A stretch of DNA of 44,021 nt from Anaerolineae bacterium (lineage in GTDB: Bacteria; Chloroflexota; Anaerolineae; Aggregatilineales; Phototrophicaceae): positions 1-44,021 of the forward strand of contig JALHNT010000011.1 of assembly GCA_022843385.1 (NCBI GenBank). Direction: 5' to 3'. Below the pieces are notes generated by a model, which ran no database searches, was not told where the DNA came from, and saw only the letters and a program-made list of their open reading frames with translations. The position numbers and the translations under genes are program-made. Position 1 is the stretch's first letter. Each line of letters begins with the position of its first letter. This document shows, in pieces, positions 7,298 to 14,642 of this stretch.

Positions 7298-8757
7298 AGT
7301 CATCGTCTATCAATCCGAATGTCTTTTCAGCTATTCTCCTGTTCTTCGCGGTTTTCACAGTAATATTGATCGCTTCACCAGTTTCGGTACGCATCGAACC
7401 CAATCAGAGTGCGGCTCAGTCACCGATTGAATACACCCTCCGGACGATCATGGGGCAGCAGCCACCGATGGCGTTCATCGGCGTTGGCGGCAGCATCGAC
7501 GGCCTCATCAATCCTGAACTCAAGGCGGAAGTGGGCGATACCGTGCGCCTCACCCTCATCAATGGTGATCCAGTTGCCCACGATCTGGCGGTGCCGGATT
7601 TCGGCGTCAAGACGCCTCAGTTGCTGAAGGTCGATGAAACCGCTACGCTCGAATTCGTGGTGGATCGTCCCGGCAGTTTCACCTATCTCTGCGACATCCC
7701 CGGACATAAAGAAGTCGGCATGATCGGACAGCTCACCATCACGGGCGAGGCAACTGGCGCTCCTCAGGTGGCAATGCAGCCGATGGCGCAAATGATCCCG
7801 ACGGCTGCGCCGGTTGATCCTGCTGCGGTTTCGATTGTCCATTCCCCCAGCGATGTGCCAGCCCCGGTGGGCGACCGTGCTCCGACGCTGGTGCGGGTTG
7901 ATCTGGTGGCGCAGGAAGTCTCTGGTCTGCTGGCGGATGGTACCAGCTACACCTATTTCACCTTCAATGGCACCGTCCCTGGCCCGATGATTCGGGTGCG
8001 GGTAGGGGACACGGTGGAACTGCATATGAAGAACGATATCGGCAGCGGCTTTGTTCACTCGATTGACCTTCACGCAGTGACGGGGCCAGGTGGTGGCGCG
8101 GTCTTCACCCAGACCAAACCTGGTGAAGAAACGGCTTTCACCTTCGAAGCGCTGAACCCCGGCCTGTATGTCTATCACTGCGCCACACCTAGCGTCGCTC
8201 ATCACATCACCAGCGGTATGTATGGCCTGATCCTGGTCGAGCCGGTGGGCGGGTTACCCCCGGTTGACCGCGAATTTTATGTCATGCAGGGCGAGATGTA
8301 TACCGTTCAGCCTTTTGGTACCGCCGGCCACCTCGACTTCAGTCATGAGAAGATGCTGGATGAGCAGGCTGAATATTTCACCTTCAACGGCGCGGCGGGA
8401 GCGCTGACGGCTGATGCTTATGCCCTGCGTGCCAATGTCGGCGAGACGGTGCGCATCTTCTTCGGCGTCGGCGGCCCAAATGCCACCTCATCATTCCATG
8501 TCATCGGTGAAATATTCGACCGGGTCTATGAACAGGCTTCGCTCACCAGCGATCCGTTGACCAATGTCCAAACGACGACAGTGCCACCGGGCGGCGCGAC
8601 GATGGTGGAATTCCGGCTGGAAGTGCCGGGACGCTATATTCTGGTCGATCATGCTCTGTCCCGGCTGGAACGGGGGCTGGCCGGGTATCTGTATGTGGAA
8701 GGTGAGCCGAATATCACCGTCTTCGATGGTGAGATGACAGCCGGCTCTGGTCATTAA
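7294..8757 (+). CDS. nirK: Copper nitrite reductase with N-terminal cupredoxin domain
   Basis: Predicted to reduce nitrite to NO outside the cytoplasmic membrane. The protein has 487 residues from the ATG at 7294, chosen for its GGGG site and overlap with the ferredoxin stop; a TTG at 7267 is less likely. Residues 10-28 form a signal/anchor. Residues about 45-150 are an extra cupredoxin with type 1 ligands His96, Cys133, His138 and Met143. A Pro/Ala linker follows. The NirK core (about 195-470) has type 1 ligands His255, Cys296, His304 and Met309; type 2 ligands His260, His295 and His453; and catalytic Asp258 and His402. All key residues are present. The Cys-to-His loop (CATPSVAHHITSGM) is one residue shorter than in the Alcaligenes enzyme. 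The extra domain may serve as a built-in electron donor; this is inference. Confidence 0.92.
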   Translation: MKSSSINPNVFSAILLFFAVFTVILIASPVSVRIEPNQSAAQSPIEYTLRTIMGQQPPMAFIGVGGSIDGLINPELKAEVGDTVRLTLINGDPVAHDLAVPDFGVKTPQLLKVDETATLEFVVDRPGSFTYLCDIPGHKEVGMIGQLTITGEATGAPQVAMQPMAQMIPTAAPVDPAAVSIVHSPSDVPAPVGDRAPTLVRVDLVAQEVSGLLADGTSYTYFTFNGTVPGPMIRVRVGDTVELHMKNDIGSGFVHSIDLHAVTGPGGGAVFTQTKPGEETAFTFEALNPGLYVYHCATPSVAHHITSGMYGLILVEPVGGLPPVDREFYVMQGEMYTVQPFGTAGHLDFSHEKMLDEQAEYFTFNGAAGALTADAYALRANVGETVRIFFGVGGPNATSSFHVIGEIFDRVYEQASLTSDPLTNVQTTTVPPGGATMVEFRLEVPGRYILVDHALSRLERGLAGYLYVEGEPNITVFDGEMTAGSGH

Positions 8758-8785
8758 TCTGCCGATCTTCGGCTGAGATTATCAA
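8758..8785 (+). terminator. Hairpin after nirK
   Basis: GCCGA-TCT-TCGGC (8761-8773), extendable by AATCT/AGATT around a 2-base bulge, follows directly after the nirK stop. It is not followed by a T-run, so termination is only suggested by position. Confidence 0.3.
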
Positions 8786-8789
8786 AAGG

Positions 8790-8811
8790 GATTGTGAGTC
8801 TGGTCACAATC
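8790..8811. promoter_or_regulatory. CRP-like dyad between nirK and xylB
   Basis: GATTGTGA (8790-8797) and TCACAATC (8804-8811) form a perfect inverted repeat around six bases. The core TGTGA-N6-TCACA is the classic CRP operator pattern. It lies about 190 bp before the xylulokinase start, so catabolite-type control of xylB is possible. The same structure could also be an RNA hairpin ending the nirK transcript. No T-run follows, which favours the protein-binding reading slightly. Confidence 0.45.
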
Positions 8812-8976
8812 TCTGTTTGCATTACAGGCCACACCTGTTTTGTCGCCGGACTGTGCTGAATCGCTCGTGACTTGACTGCACTGAGAGGTGCGCAGCGGTT
8901 CGATCATTCGGAAGGTGATAGGCTAAAATAGGTCATGTCATGCTTTCATCTGCCTGTCTTTCGAGGAACGACCATC

Positions 8977-10485
8977 ATGGCTCATCTGCTTGGCATCGAC
9001 ATCGGCACCTCCAGCGCCAAAGCGGTGTTGTTCGATTCCGAAAGCGCCCGCATCATAGCCGTCGCTGGTCAGGAATACCCGATCCTGAAACCTGCGCCGG
9101 ATCGTGCTGAGCAGAACCCGCAGGACTGGTGGGCGTCAACCGTCGCGGTTGTGCGCCGTGTCACGAGTGAAGCCCATGTCCATGAAGTCACCGCGATCGG
9201 TTTCAGCGGCCAGATGCACGGAACCATTTTGCTCGATGCACAGGCACAACCGCTGCATCCGGCCATCATTTGGGCTGACCAGCGCACAGCGCACACCGCT
9301 GGTGAACTGGCGGCGGCCCTACCGGCGGCGGAGTATGCCGCAACGGCGGGAACTCTACCGGCTGCCGGTTTCCTGGGGCCAACGTTGTTGTGGCTGAAGC
9401 AGCACGATCCCGCGCTGCTCGAGCGCACCCATCAGGTGATCCTCCCCAAAGATTATCCACGCCTGAAGATGACCGGCGAAATCGCCACCGATGTCACCGA
9501 CGCGGCTGGCACCAGCATCTTCGATGTCAGCCGCCGCGCCTGGGCCAGCGCCATTCTGTCACAGGTCGGGCTGCCCGAAGGTATTCTGCCGCGTGTCCAG
9601 GCATCGATGTCCATCGCGGGCTATCTGCGGGCTGAGGAGGCAGGGGAGATGGGCTTAAAACCGGGCGCGGCGGTCGTCGCTGGCTGCGCTGACCAACCGG
9701 CGCAGGCCATCGGCAATGGACTGATCCGCCCCGGCCTCGGCTCAGTCACTACCGGCAGCGGCGGTCAGGTGTGCATCCCATTTGAGCGAGCGCTGGGTGA
9801 AAAAGTGCCAACCGATCCCCGGCTGCACGTCTTCAACCATGCGGTGCCGGATATGTGGTACGTGCTGGGGGCGATTTTGTCCGCCGGGTTGTCGCTGCGC
9901 TGGCTGCGCAATCTGGTCGGCTTGCAGGATGATCCCCAGGCCTATGCCCGCCTCAGTGCAGAAGCTGCTCAGGTGCCACCCGGTGCCGACGGCCTGCTGT
10001 TCCTGCCGTATCTCTCCGGCGAACGCACCCCCCATATGGATGCGCTGGCGCGGGGCAGCTTCATCGGCCTCAGCAGTCATCACGGGCGCGGTCATCTGGC
10101 GCGGGCGGTGATGGAAGGGGTGGCTTTTGCGCTGCGCCAGACGGTGGAGATCAGCCGGGGGTTGGGCGCAGCCGCCGATACCATGATCGCAGCCGGTAGG
10201 GGTGGCGAGAGTGACTTCTGGCGTGGCATTCAGGCGGATGTCTTCGGCATTCCCCTGCAACGGACTCAATCGACCGAGCAGGCCAGCCTGGGGGCGGCGC
10301 TGCTGGCCGGGGTCGGGGCAGGGGTCTATCAGAATCTGGATGAAGCCTGTTCACAAACGGTGCGCTATGGTGCGGTTACTGAACCGAACCCGCAGCGTCA
10401 TGCTTTCTATAACGAACGCTATGCGCAATACCTTGAACTCTATCCCCGCCTGAAGGATGACTTTCACCGGCTTGCCAGAGTATAA
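8977..10485 (+). CDS. xylB: Xylulokinase (FGGY carbohydrate kinase)
   Basis: Phosphorylates D-xylulose to xylulose 5-phosphate with ATP, feeding the pentose phosphate pathway. The protein has 502 residues in two FGGY domains. GIDIGTSSAKA (6-16) is the N-terminal phosphate-binding segment with Asp8, SGQMHG (77-82) contains the Met-His pair typical of XylB, and GCADQPAQAIGNG holds the catalytic Asp239. Further C-terminal motifs are TTGSGGQ and STEQASLGAALLAGVGAG. The frame is open 14 codons upstream, but the ATG at 8977 begins the conserved sequence and is preceded by GAGGA. A TAAAAT at 8924-8929 would start transcription near 8936, downstream of the longer start. There is no xylose isomerase or transporter next to it. 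Confidence 0.93.
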   Translation: MAHLLGIDIGTSSAKAVLFDSESARIIAVAGQEYPILKPAPDRAEQNPQDWWASTVAVVRRVTSEAHVHEVTAIGFSGQMHGTILLDAQAQPLHPAIIWADQRTAHTAGELAAALPAAEYAATAGTLPAAGFLGPTLLWLKQHDPALLERTHQVILPKDYPRLKMTGEIATDVTDAAGTSIFDVSRRAWASAILSQVGLPEGILPRVQASMSIAGYLRAEEAGEMGLKPGAAVVAGCADQPAQAIGNGLIRPGLGSVTTGSGGQVCIPFERALGEKVPTDPRLHVFNHAVPDMWYVLGAILSAGLSLRWLRNLVGLQDDPQAYARLSAEAAQVPPGADGLLFLPYLSGERTPHMDALARGSFIGLSSHHGRGHLARAVMEGVAFALRQTVEISRGLGAAADTMIAAGRGGESDFWRGIQADVFGIPLQRTQSTEQASLGAALLAGVGAGVYQNLDEACSQTVRYGAVTEPNPQRHAFYNERYAQYLELYPRLKDDFHRLARV

Positions 10486-10627
10486 CGGGCTTGTAATACC
10501 CATTCGTTATTTCCCCGTTGTCCCGCGCTTTTCTCCATCATATCGATGCGAGAGCATCCCATTATTGTAACTTTCACGATCTTAAGGGTTCACTGAGTAC
10601 ACCTTATACCATAATCATAAATAGCGT

Positions 10628-10647
10628 GTTTTATGGGCGAATAAAAC
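10628..10647. repeat. Inverted repeat GTTTTAT-N6-ATAAAAC
   Basis: A perfect 7-bp dyad with a 6-base spacer, the first of three in this intergenic region. It lies about 130 bp upstream of the predicted transcription start of the DUF177-sigma operon. Function unknown. Confidence 0.5.
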
Positions 10648-10655
10648 AGTGAATG

Positions 10656-10681
10656 ATGTGACAGAATGTGTCACACTGTGA
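10656..10681. promoter_or_regulatory. Dyad ATGTGAC-N7-GTCACACTGT, operator candidate
   Basis: TGTGACA (10657-10663) and TGTCACA (10669-10675) form a perfect 7-bp dyad. The right arm continues as TCACA-C-TGTGA (10671-10681), an overlapping second dyad. The string ATGTGAC-N7-GTCACACTGT recurs with identical spacing at 11035-11058 inside the next gene. It lies about 90-110 bp upstream of the predicted transcription start. Confidence 0.5.
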
Positions 10682-10715
10682 AAAAATCCGAAAGAATGAC
10701 TTCAGTACCATCTGC

Positions 10716-10744
10716 GAAGTTGTCTCATATCTTGACACAACTTC
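10716..10744. promoter_or_regulatory. Inverted repeat overlapping the -35 box
   Basis: GAAGTTGT (10716-10723) and ACAACTTC (10737-10744) are perfect inverted repeats with a 13-base spacer. The right arm starts at the last base of the TTGACA -35 (10732-10737). A protein bound here would contact or block the promoter. Confidence 0.5.
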
Positions 10745-10761
10745 AAAAAAGTTCCTATAAT
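10732..10761 (+). promoter_or_regulatory. Consensus sigma70 promoter of the DUF177-sigma operon
   Basis: TTGACA (10732-10737) and TATAAT (10756-10761), both perfect, are separated by 18 bases. Predicted transcription start is near 10768, giving a leader of about 23-29 bases before the DUF177 start. This is the best vegetative promoter in the window. Confidence 0.8.
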
Positions 10762-10790
10762 GCGTAAAGAGTTAGACTCTGTGTAAGGCC

Positions 10791-11306
10791 ATGCCGGTGA
10801 AAGAGTCCTACGTCAGCAATCGGGTTTTGAAGATCAATGTCGGGTTTCTGCTCAGTGCAGGACCCGGTCACAGCCACGACACTGCGTTCGATGTGCCGCT
10901 GGTTCGTGTAGCAGACGACCTGATGCTGGAATATGTGCGCGGGCCGCTGCGGCTCAGCCGCACCAGCACCGGTGTACTGGTTCAGGGTCAGCTCGAAACA
11001 TCACTCCATATCGAGTGTGTCCGCTGTCTCGACGATGTGACCGTTCCTGTCACACTGTCGATTGAAGAACTTTATGCCTACTTAACCCCCGCCGCTGAAT
11101 TTCAGATTCAGGATGATGGCAATCTTGATCTTGCGCCGCTGCTGCGTGCCGAAGTCATGATTGCCACAACCAATGGCGTGCTGTGCCGCCCCGATTGCAA
11201 GGGGCTTTGCCCGGAATGTGGTACGAACTGGAATCATGCAAGCTGCTCCTGCGCGGACGCTGATATTGATCCGCGGTTGGTCGCCTTGAAGAAGTTTCTC
11301 GAATAA
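10791..11306 (+). CDS. DUF177 (YceD) family protein
   Basis: A 171-residue member of the YceD/DUF177 family. In many bacteria its gene precedes rpmF (ribosomal protein L32), and the family is linked to 23S rRNA/ribosome biogenesis. CVRC (Cys76, Cys79) and a C-terminal cluster CRPDCKGLCPECG plus CSC (Cys132, 136, 140, 143, 152, 154) form the expected metal-binding pattern. The start is uncertain. The ATG at 10791 is only two bases from the AAGG (10785-10788), whereas the GTG at 10797 (two codons in) sits at the normal eight. Here it is followed after 32 bp by a sigma factor gene, with no rpmF between. Part of the sequence (11035-11058) duplicates the operator-like dyad upstream of the promoter. 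Confidence 0.88.
   Translation: MPVKESYVSNRVLKINVGFLLSAGPGHSHDTAFDVPLVRVADDLMLEYVRGPLRLSRTSTGVLVQGQLETSLHIECVRCLDDVTVPVTLSIEELYAYLTPAAEFQIQDDGNLDLAPLLRAEVMIATTNGVLCRPDCKGLCPECGTNWNHASCSCADADIDPRLVALKKFLE
11035..11058. repeat. Second copy of ATGTGAC-N7-GTCACACTGT, inside the DUF177 gene
   Basis: All 17 specified bases and the 7-base gap are the same as in 10656-10679, 379 bp upstream. Here the sequence codes for residues around D-V-T-V-P-V-T-L of the DUF177 protein. It could be an internal operator or a coincidence of coding. Confidence 0.55.
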
Positions 11307-11338
11307 CACTTTATCCAGGTATGTAGGGGGAAGTCAGC

Positions 11339-12487
11339 GTGGCTAATTATACACCTCGTCATGATGACCGTTTAGATTTTGTTACATCAGATGATTTGTT
11401 TGACGATGACGATTTTCCGGCTGCGGGTGCTGATGCTGAACCCAGCGATGAATTGTTTTTCACCATGGGTGACGCCGATGATTTCGGTGATGATGATCTG
11501 GTCTATGACAATTGGGATGAAGAAGACGCAGAGCTCTATGATGAAGACGAGGACAGCCTCGATTTCGAAGCTGCCGCCATGTCATCCAGCGACACCATCG
11601 GCCTGTATCTGAAGGAAATGTCGCGGGTACCGCTCCTCAGCACTGACGAAGAAGTCGATCTGGCGCGGCGCATCGAAGCCGGCGATGAAAGCCGTCGCAA
11701 GCTGCGTAAAGACCCACAACACGTCAAGGCCGTAGACTGGCGGTCGATTGCTGACGACGGCGACTCCGCCCGCGATCACCTCATTAAGGCCAATACTCGG
11801 CTGGTGGTATCCATAGCCAAGAAGTACATGGCGCGTGGCGTGCCATTCCTCGACCTGATTCAGGAAGGCAATCTGGGTCTGATGAAGGCCGTCGAGAAGT
11901 TCGATTACCGGCGCGGCTTCCGCTTCAGCACTTACGCCACCTGGTGGATTCGCCAGACGATCACCCGTGCCATCGCCGATCAAGGCCGTACTATCCGCGT
12001 GCCAGTGCATATGAGCGACCGCATCCGTCGCTTGTATCGTGTAGCGCGTGAACTGGAACAGGAATATGGGCGTAAGCCGAGCGCGGACGAGATCGCCCGC
12101 GTGATGGAGTGCGAACCCCGCAAAGTGCAGTGGATGATGCGGGTATCGTGGCAGCCGCTCAGTCTGGAACATCCGGTAGGCGAGGATGAAGACAGTGAAC
12201 TGGGGCACTTCATCGAAAGCGAAACCGAGGCCAGCCCGGCTCAGCACGCCTATGATAACCTGCTGCGGCAGAAGATTGAGTCGGTGCTTTCTACCCTCAG
12301 TCCGCGTGAAGCCCGCATCCTGCGGCTGCGCTTTGGCCTGCAAAACGGGCGCTGTTACACGCTGGAAGAAGTTGGTCAGAAGTTCGGCCTGACTCGTGAG
12401 CGCATCCGCCAGATCGAAGGGCGGGCGCTGCGGCGGCTACGCCATCCCCGTCGGGCACGCCAACTACGTGATTACCTGTCCATGTAG
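11339..12487 (+). CDS. sigA: RNA polymerase sigma factor, RpoD/SigA type
   Basis: A 382-residue group 1/2 sigma factor that directs RNA polymerase to -10/-35 promoters. An unusually acidic N-terminus (about 9-77, long Asp/Glu runs) is followed by region 1.2 ([19 protein letters not shown], from 82), region 2 (about 146-216, including [20 protein letters not shown] and TYATWWIRQ), region 3 (about 225-300) and region 4 (about 312-372, helix-turn-helix [20 protein letters not shown]). The start is GTG with AGGGGG eight bases before it. It shares the strong promoter at 10732 with the DUF177 gene and ends at a clear terminator. Whether it is the main housekeeping factor or a group 2 paralogue cannot be decided from one window. 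The short region between 1.2 and 2 fits SigA of Gram-positives and Chloroflexota rather than long proteobacterial RpoD. Confidence 0.93.
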   Translation: MANYTPRHDDRLDFVTSDDLFDDDDFPAAGADAEPSDELFFTMGDADDFGDDDLVYDNWDEEDAELYDEDEDSLDFEAAAMSSSDTIGLYLKEMSRVPLLSTDEEVDLARRIEAGDESRRKLRKDPQHVKAVDWRSIADDGDSARDHLIKANTRLVVSIAKKYMARGVPFLDLIQEGNLGLMKAVEKFDYRRGFRFSTYATWWIRQTITRAIADQGRTIRVPVHMSDRIRRLYRVARELEQEYGRKPSADEIARVMECEPRKVQWMMRVSWQPLSLEHPVGEDEDSELGHFIESETEASPAQHAYDNLLRQKIESVLSTLSPREARILRLRFGLQNGRCYTLEEVGQKFGLTRERIRQIEGRALRRLRHPRRARQLRDYLSM

Positions 12488-12495
12488 ATCAGCTT

Positions 12496-12520
12496 ACGGG
12501 AGCCATACGCTCCCGTTTTT
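12496..12520 (+). terminator. Intrinsic terminator after the sigma factor gene
   Basis: ACGGGAGC (12496-12503) and GCTCCCGT (12509-12516) form a perfect 8-bp stem with a 5-base loop, followed by a run of T to 12520. It lies nine bases after the stop codon. Confidence 0.9.
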
Positions 12521-12547
12521 CATTCTCGCAGCAGGGCCAGTCATGAC

Positions 12548-12578
12548 TTGACAGGTGATGGGCGAGTCGTGTTAGCAT
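12548..12578 (+). promoter_or_regulatory. Candidate promoter for the O-antigen-ligase-like gene
   Basis: TTGACA (12548-12553) is perfect; the best -10, TAGCAT (12573-12578), is weak and 19 bases away. If used, transcription starts near 12585, which rules out the upstream GTG at 12579 and supports the ATG at 12615. Confidence 0.4.
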
Positions 12579-12614
12579 GTGACCATCACCAAAAAACGGG
12601 GGACTATACGTCTG

Positions 12615-14477
12615 ATGCTGCGTCGATTTTCGCCTGCCCATTCGTTCCTGAATCTCTTTATGGTCGTATTCGCGCTGACCGCGCTCTCAAGTCTGTTTGC
12701 CTCCTACGACGTGACACGCAGCCAGCCGCAGGTGATTGCCATCTTCGTCAGCGTTGCCCTGTTCTTCTGGATCGCCTACATAATGAACAGCCCGCGCCTG
12801 ATAATTGGCCTGACAATGGTCTTCGTGGTGGTGGGAATCGTATTTGCCCTTTTGTTCATCCTGCAATATGGCAATCAGAATTACCCGGATGCTCCTGGAC
12901 TGATGCGTTCCATCGGGGGCATTACCACCCTGCTGCCACCGCTGGTCTTCATCCACGAGAATACTGCCGGGACGCTGGTCGAAATCCTGTTGCCCTTAAC
13001 CCTGGCTCTGATGGCGACCACCCGTCGTTGGTTGCGCTGGGCGTGGGGGCTGGCAATTCCAGTGCTGCTGTATGCGCTGTTCCTCAGCTACTCGCGTGGC
13101 GCATGGGTCAGCGTTGTGTTCATCCTGCTGCTGGGGCTGGCCGTGGTGATATTCGGACGACTGAATCGCGCGTTGGCGATTGGGCTGATCGTGATTGGGG
13201 TGGTGCTGGTGATCGCGATCACCGGCGCGGTCGTGACGGTTGGTGCCAATTCCGGACTGGTGCAATCAGCCATGAACACAGCCACCAGCCGTCTTGAACT
13301 CTACCGCAATGGCATCTACCTTGCCTCCGATTATCCCTTCACCGGCATTGGGCTGGGCGATACCTTCGCTATGATTTATTCGCGTTATAGCCTGATGATC
13401 TTTGTCCCGTTGTTCACTTACTCACATAATCTGCCGCTGGCAATCTGGCTCGGTCAGGGGTTGCTTGGCCTGGTGGCTTTTGCCGGGATCGTGCTGCTCT
13501 TCTATTATCATGTGCTGCGCGTGATACGTATAGCTGACCCTGGTCCAATCTTCTATGGTGCGTGGCTGGGTGTGACGGCAACCCTGGTTCATGGTCTGTT
13601 CGATGCGCGGCAATATGTTGAAAGCCCCTTCACACTTCCGGCTCTCTTTGTCGGGATTGGCCTGGCTATCGGGAGCGGACGCTATGCTCTGAGCGAGGTG
13701 TATTTTGTTCGCCGCCGCCATCATTGGTTCCTTCCGCTGGGTCTGGCCGGCGCGCTGCTGGGCACTGCACTGGTAGGTAGCATCGTCTTCAGTCGCGATC
13801 TGCAGGCTATCTGGTATACCAACATGGGCGCAATCCGCGAGGCCCAATCTGACTCGGCTATTGTGCCAGAGCTATCACCCGCTTTGCGCGCCATCAACCG
13901 AGCAGCCGCTCAGGCGAGTTACGAGCAGGCGCTGGCGATTAATCCGAACTGGCCGAGCGCTAATCGGCGGTTGGGCAACCTGCTGGTGGCTGATGAAAAC
14001 TTCTCCGCAGGTATCCCTCTACTGGAAAAAGCTTATGCGACTGAGCCAGGCTACCAGGCCTCGATCAAGGGTTTAGGATTGGCCTACCTGTGGGTGGGTA
14101 AGACGCGCGATGCTGCTAATCTGTTCCAGCAGTTGAGCGAACCCGCAGAAATGTCAGAAGAGCTGTGGAACTGGTTCTCCTTCCGCCAGTCGCAGAATCA
14201 GATGGATCTGGCCGGTTATGCAGGAGAAAGCGCTCTATTCATGAGCGATGAATCAGGCGAGCCGAACCTGAGCGTCTGGCTGGCCGTTGCTGATAGCTTT
14301 ATGGCTGCCGATAACCGGACGCATGCCAGCTACTGGTATACGCGGGTGCTGACCGAGGACCCCACCAGCAGCGCGGCTATTGGTGCGCTCACCCTCATTT
14401 GTGATATTGCCCCCGAAATTCAGACGATTAACAATCGCACCCAGGTACTGAGCTGCGCACCGCCGGAGGTTGGCTGA
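12615..14477 (+). CDS. O-antigen ligase/Wzy-like membrane protein with TPR-like C-terminus
   Basis: A 620-residue protein. The first 400 or so residues contain about ten hydrophobic segments with the Wzy_C/O-antigen-ligase pattern: a large loop holding SRLELYRNGIYLASDYPFTGIGLGDTF and a following YSHNLPLAIWLGQGLLG segment with the conserved His-Asn. The last ~200 residues look like tetratricopeptide repeats (YEQALAINPNWPSANRRLGN; LEKAYATEPGYQASIKGLGLAYL). Such proteins polymerise or ligate surface polysaccharides at the outer face of the membrane. The ATG at 12615 has GGGGGA 11 bases before it; a longer GTG start is possible. There are no sugar-nucleotide or glycosyltransferase genes beside it, so its polysaccharide is unknown. 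No strong terminator is seen downstream. Confidence 0.82.
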   Translation: MLRRFSPAHSFLNLFMVVFALTALSSLFASYDVTRSQPQVIAIFVSVALFFWIAYIMNSPRLIIGLTMVFVVVGIVFALLFILQYGNQNYPDAPGLMRSIGGITTLLPPLVFIHENTAGTLVEILLPLTLALMATTRRWLRWAWGLAIPVLLYALFLSYSRGAWVSVVFILLLGLAVVIFGRLNRALAIGLIVIGVVLVIAITGAVVTVGANSGLVQSAMNTATSRLELYRNGIYLASDYPFTGIGLGDTFAMIYSRYSLMIFVPLFTYSHNLPLAIWLGQGLLGLVAFAGIVLLFYYHVLRVIRIADPGPIFYGAWLGVTATLVHGLFDARQYVESPFTLPALFVGIGLAIGSGRYALSEVYFVRRRHHWFLPLGLAGALLGTALVGSIVFSRDLQAIWYTNMGAIREAQSDSAIVPELSPALRAINRAAAQASYEQALAINPNWPSANRRLGNLLVADENFSAGIPLLEKAYATEPGYQASIKGLGLAYLWVGKTRDAANLFQQLSEPAEMSEELWNWFSFRQSQNQMDLAGYAGESALFMSDESGEPNLSVWLAVADSFMAADNRTHASYWYTRVLTEDPTSSAAIGALTLICDIAPEIQTINNRTQVLSCAPPEVG

Positions 14478-14642
14478 GGTCAGCTTTTGATCAGCGTAAA
14501 GGGCCTGTGCCGGCTGATTGGGTGACTCATCCTTGTTGTGAGCATGAAGCGATTGCTCTGATTTGTACGCAATCCTGATCAATCGCGTTACAATCACCGT
14601 CTCAGACAAAGGCTGTTTCACAACAGGGAGGAAAAGCAACCG

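Larger units (their letters stand above)
10486..10790 (+). other. Regulatory intergenic region upstream of the DUF177-sigma operon
   Basis: No gene is seen in these 305 bases. The right half holds three inverted repeats (10628-10647, 10656-10681, 10716-10744) and a consensus sigma70 promoter, each listed separately. The left half (10486-10620) is AT-richer and shows nothing I can name. Confidence 0.7.
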
